Positions 26,801 through 37,198 of a stretch of 64,000 nt of DNA are shown here, piece by piece (positions within the stretch are counted from its first letter, which is position 1; each line of letters opens with the position of its first letter). The notes beneath the pieces are model-generated. The model was not told the DNA's origin and searched no databases. It saw only the letters and a list, made by a program, of their open reading frames with translations. This stretch comes from Cygnus atratus (Eukaryota > Chordata > Aves > Anseriformes > Anatidae), in the NCBI RefSeq assembly GCF_013377495.2, contig NC_066373.1, forward strand, positions 5,150,975 through 5,214,974, read 5' to 3'. The position numbers were made by a program, and so were the translations under genes.

Positions 26801-29027
26801 AACTACGAGGAGGTACCCCCTCTGATTTTGAGAAGTTTATCGCTGTGCAATTAGCATCTCAGCTATCAAATGTGCTTTGAACCAGCAAACAGAAGGACTT
26901 TCAGTTAGTGCTAGATATGTATCTAATTTTGCAAGCGCCACAGCCTCCTAAAGCAGCCACATTTACTCATTAAATTAAGAAAAAGAGTGAAATATATCTT
27001 ACATCCCATTCTGAACGTCAGTAGATTCATAGTGAACTTTTCATTGAGCAAGCTGCTTACATTTTAACTAGATATGTTACTTGTTGACTACAGGAAAACT
27101 TTTGAGATAATTTTCTTAGAAAGCTACAGAAAGAAATGTCAGCAATGCCCTTGCATTTGTTCTGAACACGTACCCATCATCTTCTCAAGAAAGGCAATGC
27201 CTACCATAAGCGAACTTCGTTACATTTATTTTTATTATTCTTGACTTTTTCATTAAGTTCTTTCAAATATTACATTATCCTCTGAATGCCTCTGTGGGTT
27301 AAGCTCAGACATCTGACTGTGAGGTCCATAGTGGATGTTTTTAGACCATGAATCCAACAGGGTATGGGTAGCTTTGAAGATCAGTAACTGGGCATAACAT
27401 TTTCAGCTCTACATCCCACCCAAGTTGTTAATCACAAAAAATATATTCCTATGTTATAGCTTACACCAAAATGAGGTTTTTAAATTTCTATACAACCCTT
27501 ATTTGATATGTGTCCATGACAGTCTGACTGGGCTTCTGCGTAAAGACTGCTAAATAAAAACACACAGAGAAACACACATATTTTACCTATGCTTTGCTAG
27601 CTAGGTCATGATGGAGCTTCAGCTGTTAGTTTTTTGGATAAACCATCTCCACACTTATCAAGTTTCAAATCACATAGAACTTTCATACCATTACATTCAA
27701 ATGCAAACTTAAAAAAAAAAGACTTCCCATATTCACTTATCATGTATATAAAATATTCCATTATCTTTGTACTATATTGTATCAAATTCAAAAGTGACTA
27801 AAGGAGAAAATGTATTTTTATATATATAATGTATATATACCATAATTTATTAGCCAGAAGGATTTTCAGAGACCAACTGCTGTGTTAACTGCTCATATGT
27901 ATTCTCTTTTTAAAAACCAAAATGTGATGTCTTACCTTATTAATACTACAGATCTTGGACTACAATCCAATTTTAGGCTCCTTCTTAATTGGATCCTGCA
28001 TCATTTTCATGACATTTGTGGTGCTGAATCTCTTCATTTCAGTGATTCTGGTTGCTTTCAGTGAGGAGCAGAAGCACTACCAGGTGTGTTCATCTAAGCT
28101 CTTCTGCTGTTCTTTAACATTTATCATGTAGTGCTTACTCACAATTTAGGTATTCCACCACCTGATGATACCCATGTAAACTCAGTCCTACTTTTAAGAA
28201 GTCAACATTTACTCATAAAGCACACTTCAGATTTTCCAGAATTACACCATCCATTCCTGTTCAGGCGAGTCTCTGTTCAGATTTAGTATAAGATCCGTAG
28301 CCTTCTGTTCACATACTAAACCCAGTAAGAAGGTTTTAGACTTCTGCCCCAGCTCCACTGAAATCAGTACCAAAACAGCTACCGACTTGATGAGGACTTT
28401 ACAGAGCCTTTTGACAATGCCACTGAGTGCCTGATCTTTTCAAGCTGTTGGTAGCATGGTGTGAAATTCAGGAGGGCACTACAGTACAAAATCCCTCTGT
28501 ATTTTATATAAATTCAGTGGAGAAGAAAAAAATGTTGTTAACAGAAAACAAGATATATTTGGTCTTTCTCATTTACTTCATCTAGAAATAGTGGGTGGCC
28601 AGATGCATATACCAGTAGCTGCATGGTAGCCAGCTAGTGAACTCCAGGCTCCAGAAAGCAGAATCTCCATCGTCTCTGACAGAGCCAAAGTTTCTTCTGT
28701 AATGTAGAAACCCCCAGGCTACCTGGGACTTTTGTCTTTGATAAATATGTTTGCATGATGTTTTGCTTCAGCAGTTATTTGTGCTCTGTTTAAAGTGAAA
28801 ATTGAGTTATTTGGCATCAAGTAGTTTTTCTCTTGCAGTTTTCTCTAGCTTCAGCAGAGGCTGTATTTGATTCTAGTCTGTCCAGCCTAGTAAATTATTT
28901 CTTGTCATTATTTCAGGCTTCAGAAGAGGAGGAGATTGTGGATCTAATGCTAATGAAACTTTTCAGTTTCTTTGGGATTAAATGCAAGAAGGAAGAAAAG
29001 CCTGCCAGTAATGATCAACTGAAGTAA
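145..29027 (+). CDS. PKD1L2: PKD1L2-like polycystin-1 family protein, 35 exons, 5' part outside window
   Basis: Polycystin-1-like receptor/channel protein of the membrane. Exons read by splice sites and phase: 145-194, 1325-1442, ~1982-2275, 2980-3100, 3355-3496, 3999-4190, 4408-4553, 5443-5637, 6534-6659, 8061-8243, 9308-9432, 10256-10382, 11520-11654, 12271-12496, 12884-13077, 13515-13745, 13944-14045, 14230-14408, 14915-15061, 15563-15762, 15913-16139, 16740-16956, 17953-18181, 18958-19189, 19644-19740, 20374-20514, 21195-21380, 22253-22580, 23573-23706, 24512-24639, 24966-25126, 25729-25939, 26711-26812, 27952-28083, 28917-29027. They code about 1950 residues with REJ, GPS, PLAT and polycystin/channel regions in the order of the family. 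From exon 3 onward every junction keeps phase and no stop appears. The symbol rests on domain order plus the adjacent GCSH. The lectin-type N-terminus of the family is not in the window. The exon 2/3 junction is unresolved. Confidence 0.9.
1325..4553 (+). CDS. PKD1L2: PKD1L2 exons 2-7: REJ-type extracellular region
   Basis: Exons 2 to 7 encode a cysteine- and Asn-glycosylation-rich extracellular stretch. Exon 3 reads through SCLPPPKSAVTVKVTVQN and ends in CLYVTAKQELQLEIR. Exon 4 continues CEANCKPVNASEEVVLSVSG and then YYNWYLDN, the kind of Cys/Trp pattern seen at the start of REJ regions in polycystin-1 proteins. Exons 5-7 continue with several NxS/T sites and end in an immunoglobulin-like strand pattern. 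Phases agree from exon 3 to exon 7. Exons 1 and 2 are each open in two frames, and none of the AG dinucleotides near 1980 fits the frame that I prefer for exon 2, so residues before position about 2007 are uncertain. Confidence 0.75.
5163..5277 (+). pseudogene. Decayed tandem copy of PKD1L2 exon 8 in the upstream intron
   Basis: About 115 bp align by eye with the middle of exon 8 (about 5485-5600). Shared strings include GAGTCT-TTCCAGCTGT and AAGTCA, and the order of blocks is the same throughout. The copy has a TAG at 5176-5178 where exon 8 has a Glu codon, and base changes at many other sites. It lies about 280 bp upstream of the working exon in the same orientation. The simplest reading is an old tandem exon duplication that has lost coding capacity. 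I did not compute an identity value. Confidence 0.75.
5443..11654 (+). CDS. PKD1L2: PKD1L2 exons 8-13: helical region before the GPS domain
   Basis: Six exons (5443-5637, 6534-6659, 8061-8243, 9308-9432, 10256-10382, 11520-11654) code a region rich in short amphipathic helices, such as VTSVQTALQMSEVLKEITHR, then a beta-rich part with MVSFAVNPFF. This matches the stalk and the N-terminal part of the GAIN-like fold that precedes the GPS motif in polycystin-1 proteins. Exons 8-11 start in phase 0, and exons 8-10 also end in phase 0; exon 11 ends in phase 2 and exon 12 restores phase 0. Exon 12 ends at a GC rather than GT donor. A decayed copy of exon 8 sits in the intron just upstream of it. Confidence 0.85.
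5821..5879. repeat. Compound microsatellite (TAA)n-(TA)n
   Basis: An uninterrupted run of about eleven AAT/TAA units passes directly into about thirteen TA units, inside a PKD1L2 intron. It is likely length-polymorphic. Confidence 0.97.
9729..9962 (-). pseudogene. Unidentified protein-like reading frame inside a PKD1L2 intron, antisense
   Basis: A 77-codon frame on the strand opposite PKD1L2, between exons 11 and 12. Its composition looks protein-like rather than random: an acidic/aromatic N-terminal half (LYEHALDFYAELNVDEKWAL), then a likely membrane helix (MLIRLLMIVFVPARLVTVLY), then a basic end (WKRRKELN) before TGA. An in-frame TAG stands just upstream of the first codons and no ATG is evident there, so it is at best a fragment: a retrocopy, a pseudogene or an isolated exon. 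I do not recognise the parent protein, and chance remains possible. Confidence 0.35.
10157..10215. repeat. Pyrimidine-rich simple repeat (TTTTC/TTTCC)n
   Basis: About 60 bp almost purely C/T on the plus strand, about 40 bp before the acceptor of PKD1L2 exon 12. It may serve as an extended polypyrimidine tract. Confidence 0.9.
12271..13745 (+). CDS. PKD1L2: PKD1L2 exons 14-16: GPS motif and first membrane helix
   Basis: Exon 14 (12271-12496) is beta-rich and glycosylated. Exon 15 (12884-13077) ends CVFWDEQQGNWNSYGCQ. Exon 16 (13515-13745) begins with QCLCNHLTFFGSSFFV. Together these give the four-Cys/two-Trp GPS signature with the autoproteolysis triplet His-Leu-Thr intact, so self-cleavage between Leu and Thr is expected as in other GAIN/GPS receptors. 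The same exon continues into a first transmembrane helix (VVVTTVGCIFLIYVLVVVW) followed by a basic stop-transfer sequence (ARRKD). Confidence 0.95.
13944..15061 (+). CDS. PKD1L2: PKD1L2 exons 17-19: PLAT domain
   Basis: Exons 17 (13944-14045), 18 (14230-14408) and 19 (14915-15061) encode a complete PLAT/LH2-type beta-sandwich directly after the first membrane helix. Visible hallmarks are YLVTVFTGHRRGAATTSK at the start, VTLTLYGLEGESEPHHL, then GELQSIRLWHDNSG, and the C-terminal strand pair VVVQDLAWDQKWYFLCNSWL. In polycystin-1 proteins this domain lies in the first cytoplasmic loop and binds lipids and protein partners. Phases 0/0, 0/2 and 2/2 connect cleanly. Confidence 0.95.
15563..21380 (+). 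CDS. PKD1L2: PKD1L2 exons 20-27: membrane helices and cytoplasmic loops
   Basis: Eight exons encode the middle of the membrane region. Exon 20 has a helix around VSCCFSLLLCTMLTSIMFWG. Exon 21 has FESSLLMFPINLLIVQIF followed by a basic, Ser/Pro-rich loop. Exons 22-23 form a long polar cytoplasmic stretch. Exon 24 has a Trp-rich helix (WWFVFIAWFLVAATSG) and a second helix ending ESLFITQPLK. Exon 25 has VLGFAAFFALVLKKVEHEDE. Exons 26-27 lead into FLWMLLLVAYGQRDPNSYYL, the helix before the polycystin domain. A CR1 fragment lies between exons 22 and 23. Confidence 0.92.
17061..17345 (-). mobile_element. CR1 LINE 3'-end fragment
   Basis: The plus strand shows the reverse complement of the avian CR1 3' region, recognised from phrases such as cagaatcac near 17062, gcagggttggctggagcagg and atctccaaggatgg. 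It covers about 285 bp in a PKD1L2 intron, opposite to the host gene. Length and position fit a 5'-truncated, old insertion. Confidence 0.93.
22253..26812 (+). CDS. PKD1L2: PKD1L2 exons 28-33: polycystin extracellular domain and pore region
   Basis: Exon 28 (22253-22580) encodes most of the large loop after the first channel-like helix, including GSARIRQVRVKGDTC and the block WGKLAVYRGGGYVIHLG, typical of the polycystin (TOP) domain shared by PKD1 and PKD2 proteins. Exon 29 completes it (FNSVWLDTFTRAVFVEFTVY). Exons 30-32 encode further helices (IFVVAAEVIYFLFIVYYMVV; LGYLIAFLVLLSTVKLW; ISGFITVIAIMFLAYSIA). Exon 33 carries the pore-loop equivalent KTLFDSAETMVSLQLGIFNY. Whether this protein conducts ions alone cannot be judged from sequence. 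Confidence 0.93.
27952..29027 (+). CDS. PKD1L2: PKD1L2 exons 34-35: last helix and cytoplasmic tail
   Basis: Exon 34 (27952-28083) encodes GSFLIGSCIIFMTFVVLNLF and ISVILVAFSEEQKHYQ, the final membrane helix leading into the cytoplasm. Exon 35 (28917-29027) gives a short charged tail (ASEEEEIVDLMLMKLFSFFG, then a Lys-rich end) and the stop TAA at 29025-29027. The tail is short, with no long coiled coil visible. Confidence 0.95.
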
Positions 29028-29271
29028 TCTGTCAACAATTCACCGATAACCATAATGAAGAGCTTCTTTGTTTGTGGGCAAGCGGTTTTACTTTTTAACT
29101 ATCAGCTGCAGCGGCTAGACTTAGGTCATCGTGCTTCTGATTGAAACACCATAGCCTCCAACACAAACTGTTGTTGATTGATGTTGTAACAAAGTGTTAG
29201 ATTAAGACGTTGTATGAAACGTAAGATAAAGTATCCTATGCGTACTTACAGTAGGCCTGACATCTGTATTT

Positions 29272-29277
29272 AATAAA
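29272..29277 (+). terminator. PKD1L2 poly(A) signal
   Basis: A canonical AATAAA about 245 bp after the PKD1L2 stop, the first one downstream. It lies only about 300 bp before the GCSH start codon. Confidence 0.85.
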
Positions 29278-29329
29278 CACCGAGTGTTTGTTGCACTGCT
29301 GGCTCAAACCGCTTGCTTTTTGTCAAGTG

Positions 29330-29900
29330 CGCAGCCCTGGCAGATGGCGGCCAGGTCACCCCCTGTCTCCCCAGAGAAGGAGCAGCCACCGGGGCTTTAC
29401 TGTACGTCCCTGGGGCTTCCCTGCCTTCATCCCTCCAGCCACACAAGGCTGAGAGCCCGAGGCAGCCCCGTTCTCCACACCGAACCAACTCCGCGACTTT
29501 ACCACAGCCGATTCGCCGTGAAGAAATGGCGGCCCCGCCCGCCGCCGTAAGGCACCGCCCCGGCCCAGGGCGCCCGGCAAAGATGGCGTGGTTGGCGGTG
29601 CGGCGGCTCGGGCCGGCCCTGGCGCCCCGCTGCCCTCGCCTCACGCTGCGGCCGCCCGCGGCGCGGAGCATGGCCACCAGCTCGCTGGCGCTGTCCGGTG
29701 AGTTGCGGGAGGGAGCGGGTGGTAGAGGTCGCTGGGCTGGGTGAGCGGCTCCGGGGGCTTTAGGGCGGCCCGGTGCCTGTTGTCCCTTCCCCCGGGGCTC
29801 GGGAGCGGGGGCGCCGCCGCTGTGGGGCAGCCCTAGGGTCCCGGTGCGGGCGGGATGTGCAGAGGGCCGTTCGCTCGCTGCACCTGCTTGCAGCGAGGGA
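29330..29900 (+). promoter_or_regulatory. CpG-island promoter of GCSH
   Basis: GC content and CpG density rise abruptly after the PKD1L2 poly(A) signal and stay high through GCSH exon 1. GC boxes (ccccgccc near 29531) and several ATGGCGG/ATGGCG elements resembling YY1-type sites (near 29344, 29525 and 29583) fit a TATA-less housekeeping promoter. The transcription start is not determined but should lie between about 29300 and 29580. Confidence 0.75.
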
Positions 29901-32900
29901 TGAGGGCTGGGGTGACATGTCTGCCCCGGGCACGGCGTGGGGTTTAAATGGCAGCCTGCTTCTGGGTCTGCTGGTGTGCCAGGGGGCCGGTGCGGCCCCA
30001 CAAGATGGCTGGAGCCCACAGGGTGCAGCCGCTGCTGTGCCATGGTTCTGTCAGCGCAGGTTTCTGGTGCTGCTCCAGTTCCTTGCTCCACAAAGAGTTG
30101 GGGGGCAGCTGCTGCTCTGCCTTGGTTCTTGCAGCACAGGTTTCTGGTGCTGCTCCAATTCCTCGCTCCACAAGGAGCCGGTTCGCTGCCCTTAGCTGGC
30201 AGGGAGCTGGGCGAGCTCCTCGCCATGCTGCTTCAGTGGCCTCGTCCCCTCCTGGCCCCAGCTGGAGGCTTTGCAGAGCGGGCAGCGGGCCTGGTGAAGG
30301 CACGGGTCACTCCTTGATGTGTTACGCTGGAGCAGCTTGTCAGAGCATCCAAACAGTGCCAGTGGCAAAAGGAAAAAGGGGCAAAGAAAGCATGGGTAGG
30401 GAGGGCAGGCCTGCAGCAGCCCTGCGGTTAGACCAGTGCAGGCCATCGGGAAATCTGAGCCAAATTTCAGGACCTGGGGCCTGTGCACGCTGAAGAAGGT
30501 CGGATTGGCCTCACTGGTACCTGGGCAGCGTGGCTATGGGAGCGTTACGGTGGGCCTCTGCCCTGCTGCGTGGTGCCCTTTTGCACGTGGATTTACCTCG
30601 TTGCCCCTGACGGTATCTGCTGCTGTCGAAACTGCCTTTGAATGGAAGTTAGCCACAGAAGTCTGAAACACAGACCATGGTACTCTAGGCAATGGAAATG
30701 CAGAACAAGTAGGAGAACAGGAGAATATGCTGTGGAAGCAATGACTGCCACTAAGAATGGGCAATAATTTCTCTTCTATATAGCCTTATAACCTAGCTGT
30801 TTAACTACTGTCTGCTCTAAGTGAAATAAATAGCATTTATTAGTCATTATTTGCAAACTAGATGGGACAAGAGCTAAGCTTTTTTCACTATTCCAGCTGT
30901 TTAATATACCCATTGCCTTCTATAGATATAACTTGAAGAAATAACATAAATTATGCTTTTGTTTTAGGCAGAGAGGAAAAATTTTGTATGCCTGTTTGTG
31001 GAGGTGTGAGTTTTCCTTCACTCTTCAGGTATATATTTATGAAATATTTAATAGAGGCAGGATAAACTAAATGAAGGTCTGAACTTAGAATATGCTAGTT
31101 AAGCTGAAACTAAAGTCATGTTGAAATGAATGAAGCTAGAGTAAATTTAGCTCCTCTTCTGAAAAAGAACACTCACAGAAGAGATTTGGTGTGCTTTTGA
31201 CATCTCACATCCGTTATTTTGATTTATTTGATGTGCTGATGGCATAAGCTCAAAGTTCAGTTTTTGAGATTACTTATTAACTCTTTCTAATTTGACCTGG
31301 ACTTTACTTACAGTGGGTTTTGCTACATGATTAGAATTTTTAATTTTTCACTTTTTTTTTTTTTAAATGTCCTATGAGAAGCGTATGTGCTCTTCTAGCT
31401 GTTGAGAACATTTTACTGCTTTGTTTCAAATTGATCATGGGTGTCTCTCTTTTTTTTTTTTAATCTTGCCTTGTACACAAATCTTATACAATATTTTTGT
31501 CCTACATAAAAAGATACTGGCTGGTTTCTTCATGACACACATAACATTCATGTTCAGCTTGGGCTTGATGTTCTGGGTTGTTCTCTGTTCTCATGGTTCG
31601 TTGCTCATTTCCAATGAAATTCCTATTGCCCATGGGTTTAATATATTGACCTAAATTGATTTGAAAGACATTTAATTTCTTTTGTTCATTAGAACATGTC
31701 CTGAGAGATTTATGCGGATACCAATAATGCTAGCTGAAATTGTAGCTTTTTTTTTTAAAGTGGTATTGCATGGAAAAACCCTTATCTTTGCTTATCTTTT
31801 TACTCAAAGAGTTTTGTATGCTGTACTTACAAAAAAGCATGTTGTGCTACCACCATAAATATAAATGCATATCAAACTTGAGCCATCTTAAAAGACAAAC
31901 CATTTTTTCACTACAACTGAAACAGCTTGAAACATTACTGACTTAGTTAAGGATTTTAGCAGATCTAAAGAAAACTGCTTTCCTTCATACACAGGCTTAG
32001 AAAAGAAACGAGGCTTTGTAGAAGCTGAATTTCTTTAGGGGTTACAAGGAGGTCAACCTAGAAGAAAGGCCCAAGAAGAGAATTTTGGACTCAGAGGGAA
32101 GGTCCAGCTGCACCGCTCAGGCACTAATCTCACAGGAAGCTCTCTTTAAGAAGTTATCTTCTTCAACTTCTGGAACATCCCCTGTGCGATTGGACAGGTG
32201 CTATAAGTGAACATTAAAGAGAAAGGAAAGAAAAAATATCTGGGGAAAATCTGGACATGAGGAAAAGGATGAAGCAGGCTGAAAGCACTCTCAGAGTAAG
32301 AAGAAATATTAGGAATAAAAATACCTGTTTCAATTACTACTTTTGAAGATTTTCCATATGTCTTTATATAAAGAACTGGCTCTAGCAAAAGTTAATATGA
32401 GCAGCCCTGAATCTAACAGATCTAAAATATATTCAGAATTGTAAGATTGCTGTGAAGAGATCTAACAGGGTCTTAAATGTGCATATTTAAAATTATTTAG
32501 AATAACTACTGTGTTGTTCTAATAGTATTAACAGCAAATTCTTTTAAGTAACCGTTATCTGTTTGAATGGTCTTATTAATTTGACCTGTACTAATTGTGC
32601 TTAATTTAATGTTGGCACTGATCTATGTAAAATAGGAGAAATAGACTGTATAGGAAATGTCGGGGGATGGAAGGGAATCAGCCACTTAAACTTTGCAAGG
32701 TTAAAATGTAAAGGTTAAACTTAAAGGTTGCAACTTCATTTCAGCTGGTGGCTCTATTTAAGTACATTGAATGAGATGCTGTAATGCTGACACTGTTTCA
32801 AACTAACACGTCTTTTACACTGGCGTTTTCAGGAATAATAAAGTTGTTGGCAGAAATAAGCACTAAATATGCTTGAAAAGACCCTAAGCTATCATAGAAA

Positions 32901-35900
32901 AGCATAAGTGTGACCAAAGTACACGTATATGCTTTGGATTTATATTTTACATTTGAACTAAACTATTCCTTTTATTCCTGTAGTTCATCATTCTCTAGAT
33001 GATTGCAAAGGAACTAGTAATACTTTCAGGCATAATCCTCCCCAGTGAGCTTTACTGTGTCACTAAGCATGTCATGAGCAGAATAAAATGCTTCCATAAA
33101 TTTTAGTTGCTGCTTTGAATGTTTTCTGGGAGGTAGTGGTGGTGGGGGGAACAAAACGTTGGGGGGAAAATAAAACAAAAGGGTTAATACCTTTAGTGTA
33201 TTGTATTTAAGCAAGCAGCATGCCGCTTATTTCTGAAATATCAAGTTTGTTTCATTTTAGCCCGCAAATTCACAGACAAGCATGAATGGATATCAGTTGA
33301 AAATGGCATTGGAACAGTAGGAATCAGCAATTTTGCACAGGTATCGATAACCCCCCTTTCTTTTCCTACCCAAGTGTGTAATATTTACTTACACATACCT
33401 GCTCTTGCCCTTGCTCTTTGGATAGTTACTGTTTCTTTTTTATTGTTGTAATTGCATATGCTATATCCACAGAACGAGATTTTGGGACTTGGAGTTATCA
33501 CATTATTTGAAAAGTGAATGCTGTTTCAGCATTCTGATAAATTCTTAATCACTTTAGATCAAGCTTATAGAGAGCTGAATGTGATGAGAAAGTTACTGGT
33601 TCAGCTGAATTTAAAAGCTCTTTTATTACTTCAGGTCTTACAGGCCCGAGGAGTAAGTGACTCTGTTAAGAGGCTACCATGCACTTTTTAGGTCAAGTTC
33701 CACTTGAACGTGAATGTGGTGCAGTTCTTTTGGCTAAAGAACAATTGTGAATAGAAGTATAACATGGTATATTTTTCTCATTTTATAATAGTGGGGGGGA
33801 TCTCCTTGGATTTTTTTTTGTTTTGTTTTGCTTTGGTGCATGTACTTGATTTGGAGTAGTCATAGGCAAATTCAGGACAGAGATTTACTATATGTGAAAC
33901 TTCAAAAAATCTAGCGTGAGAAGCTATCAATGAAGTGCAATTAGTGGTTTTTAGGATAAACAGCATTTCCGGTCATGTTTTCTGCAAATAACACCACTGC
34001 TCTATAAGGTCCCTAGGCTTTTGTGAGACAGGGTACATTGCTCACTGTAGAGGTACAAGCCTGTTCCGGTTGAGCTGATTCTTATGGTGATAAGGCTCCT
34101 TATTCACTTGGTAAGGACAAACTGTATGCTTCCAGCTGTCTAGTTGTCCCTGTTCCTGGGGAGAAATCACTGCTTTTGCTTTCAAATTACACTAAAAGAA
34201 AATTCTTTGTGCCTTGTGCCAAAAGCCTAATTCCCTAAAATCACTGGCAACTTTGTCCTTTAAAACCGTTGTTGCGCTAGCTGGCATTGAGGAGATAAGC
34301 AGATGTTCTCTCTCGTTCTGCATGATGAAATCTGTATATAAGCCTTGTAACTCAGCCCGAGGGTTATTAACACTGTAATAGATAATTAATTAGGCATTTG
34401 GGTCACCTAACATTTTTTCAAGTGAAATGTTTAAAAAGAGTGACAAATACACAATACTTAAATGATATCTGTGTTTAGAGAGGGAGATAACCTGTTTACA
34501 TTGGTTCTAGAGTTACTGTATCAGATCTCTCCTACCTGTAGTTTCCTTAGTATGTGCCTTGATGCATTTGTTTTTCTTTTAAGGAAGCACTAGGAGATGT
34601 TGTTTACTGTAGTCTTCCAGAAATTGGGACAAAATTGAGTAAACATGGTAAGTTTCAGCTCTAGTTTCTAATGATACTCATTCTACTCATCCTACTCTCC
34701 CTTTCTTAAGTCAAATTTTATCAAGTAATCTTTATGTTCATTAATACCGTTATACATCTTCTGGATGCAAAATAAATTCAGGTATTTGTATGACTAGACA
34801 CAACAGTTTTCAAATACTCATTGGCGTACCACCCGTGATAGCAGAAAGTATTTATTTTTAAAACTGTGAAGACCTTTACTTAAAAATCAACTATTTTAGA
34901 TATATTTTTGTAATAATTCTGTCTATACTCTGCTTTTAAAACACAGGCTTTGATTTGGACTTGCTTGTGTGTAGGCTGGCTTATCTGTGATTTTGCAGTT
35001 ATACGTTTCATGAGTGACTTGTTCTGAAACACTCAGATTTAATTGATAGCAAACTCTAATTTTTCTGCGCATATACACAATAATTTATGTGTATCGGTTG
35101 TGTCATTAGCAACTTACAAATTGTTACATTCTTAATCATCCAGTTTTTGCAGTTTTCAGTGTTAAAGAGTGTTTTGTTTCACTGTTAAGAGTGAACATTA
35201 ACAGGTAGAAAGGAAAAGCCTACCCCTGCGGTGCACAGAGCACTGCCTTGCTAGTGTATGAAAAGATTGTTGTTAACTGCAGACACTGTTGAAGAAAAGT
35301 GTAAATTTACCGAGGTAAAGTAGCAGGCCTTTCTTTTGCCATCCTTCTTGTGTAACAGGTCTGTGTCAAGCTGTTCAGGCCAAATCTGTTACATCACATT
35401 GAATGGTGAATGTTTGACAGAAGTTTTTTCTGTTTAGGGTTTTAGTTAACGAACCTGTAGTTTTGATTTATCTGAAGGAATTTCATTTCCATTTACTTCT
35501 CTTTTCTGCCCGTTCTGGCGTTACTCTAACTCCAAGTTTTCCCAGAACATGCTGTTCTCTGAGTCCCTGTGCTGATGCCTATCTGCTTTTTGGACAGCTC
35601 CATGTTCCTCCGGCCTCAGCCTTGTTTGTTTATGGTTCAGAGCTACTCTGGCTAACGTTGCTCCAGGCACTGTTTCCATATGAAACAGGAAAAAAAGGAA
35701 GAGCAGCTGGGTGGTTCCAGTGTGGCGCTTCTGAATACTAATGAGTGTTTTCCAGTGAGTGCAAGTGTACCATTTGATGGGGTTTTTGAAGAACAAGGGA
35801 GGCTCCTGAAATTGTGGCTATTTTGTAACCAAACTATGCATAAAAAGGTCTAAATTGTAGATAGGTGGTTTATTTAGACATCTTGACGCAATAGTTGGAT

Positions 35901-37018
35901 GTAGTTCCTTCTAACTCTGCGTCATATCATGCTGTAGGGCTTTTGCCAAAGGATTAGCCAAATGTAAGAAATTTCCATTCCTTTTGTAACAGCCAGCTAG
36001 CCAGTATTACACAAGTCCCCCACAATAACTGAGGAGTATAAACGTCAAATTTAGTACTGCTGATCATTTCATAAAGTTGGTAACTTCAACCTCTTTGGTA
36101 GTTTTCCTTGCTCAACATAAAGGCCTTTTACTGGTAGGCCATCACTAGAATGACTGAAACTAAATTGCTTTGTGTGTTCCGCTCAAAAGCATCAAATCAC
36201 GTTCTGTGTTTCAGATGAGTTTGGAGCTCTGGAAAGTGTGAAAGCTGCTAGTGAACTCTACTCTCCTCTCACAGGAGAAGTGACTGACATTAATGCTGCC
36301 CTTGCCGATAATCCAGGGCTCGTCAATAAATCTTGTTATCAAGATGGTAAGATGTCATGGTTTTTATCTTTCAATAAAGAACACCACCTGGATCCTGGCA
36401 GTCTTGCTTGCTAACACAAATAGGTCTGTGATTCCTAGTTCTTCCAGTTTAATGGTATGGAGGCTTAAAATGGAATATATTGAATGTAGTTCAAGCACAA
36501 TAAAATTTATAGCATAAAAAACACTATTGTGGTCTTGTCTTGTTGATAATTTATTTTCAAGGTGTTCTTTTCAGACATAGACTGGTTTCATTTAAATCTC
36601 TTTCCCTTGATTGCATTTCTCTTTTTTTGATCCTGTAACAAGTCATGATCCTGGGCAGTCAGGGTCTTTTGCTCTTCCTATACAGCCTCTCTTTAACACC
36701 AGTGCCAGAGACAGTACCAAATTAGATAACTGATTTGACTTAAAAGGCCACTTCAGGCTGTTTGTTTTTAAAAGTATTGAAACACTGTTTTGCTGCACAG
36801 GAAGTCCTGTTGATTCTGTTACAGAGCTTGTAGGAGTATCTTTCTAAGGAAGTAACGTGAATGAATCTTTGGTTATAGGATATTAGCAACTGTTTTTTCT
36901 TTTAAATTTCCTAACTACAGGTTGGCTTATCAAGATGACTGTGGAAAACCCTGCTGAACTTGATGAACTGATGAATGAAGATGCCTATGAGAAATACATA
37001 AAATCCATCGAGGACTGA
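29583..37018 (+). CDS. GCSH: Glycine cleavage system H protein, mitochondrial precursor
   Basis: The lipoyl carrier of the mitochondrial glycine cleavage system, shuttling the aminomethyl group between P, T and L proteins. Exons: 29583-29697, 33261-33340, 34584-34647, 36215-36346, 36921-37018; all phases agree, giving 162 residues. Residues 1 to about 38 are Arg/Ala/Leu-rich without acidic residues, as expected of a mitochondrial presequence. The mature part starts near RKFTDKHEWISVENG. The lipoylated lysine is Lys96 in EFGALESVKAASELYSPLTG, with the glycine-cleavage H signature intact. The C-terminus is EDAYEKYIKSIED. ATG at 29583 is chosen because it opens the presequence in the CpG island; an in-frame Met30 is less likely. 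Confidence 0.98.
30031..30190. repeat. Two-copy tandem duplication of about 80 bp in GCSH intron 1
   Basis: Copies at about 30031-30110 and 30111-30190 share the core caggtttctggtgctgctcc and ctccacaa, with scattered substitutions. They lie in the GC-rich beginning of intron 1. No gene is evident in them, although both strands happen to be open. Confidence 0.85.
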
Positions 37019-37031
37019 GCTGGAATAATCA

Positions 37032-37037
37032 AATAAA
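37032..37037 (+). terminator. GCSH poly(A) signal
   Basis: AATAAA 14 bp after the GCSH stop codon, giving a very short 3' UTR. Another AATAAA-containing stretch at about 37360 could serve a longer form. Confidence 0.8.
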
Positions 37038-37192
37038 CCCATATAAAATATTTCAACGTAGTTTGTCATCAATTAATGAGGTAGAAAATATCCAGTTTTG
37101 GCAGCGTGAAAAATATCACTTACGTTCACATATGCAGACCATAAATAATTGCAGTGATAAAATGTTTAACATATGCATACCTGCAAGGGATT

Positions 37193-37198
37193 TTTATT
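37193..37198 (-). terminator. Candidate poly(A) signal for the unrecognised minus-strand gene
   Basis: TTTATT on the plus strand, so AATAAA on the minus strand, about 380 bp downstream of the proposed stop at 37576-37578. Convergent with the GCSH 3' end. Confidence 0.35.

Noticed and set aside
29270..30226. 318-codon minus-strand open frame over the GCSH promoter
   Set aside because: GC-rich shadow spanning GCSH exon 1 and the tandem duplication; repetitive and without domain features.
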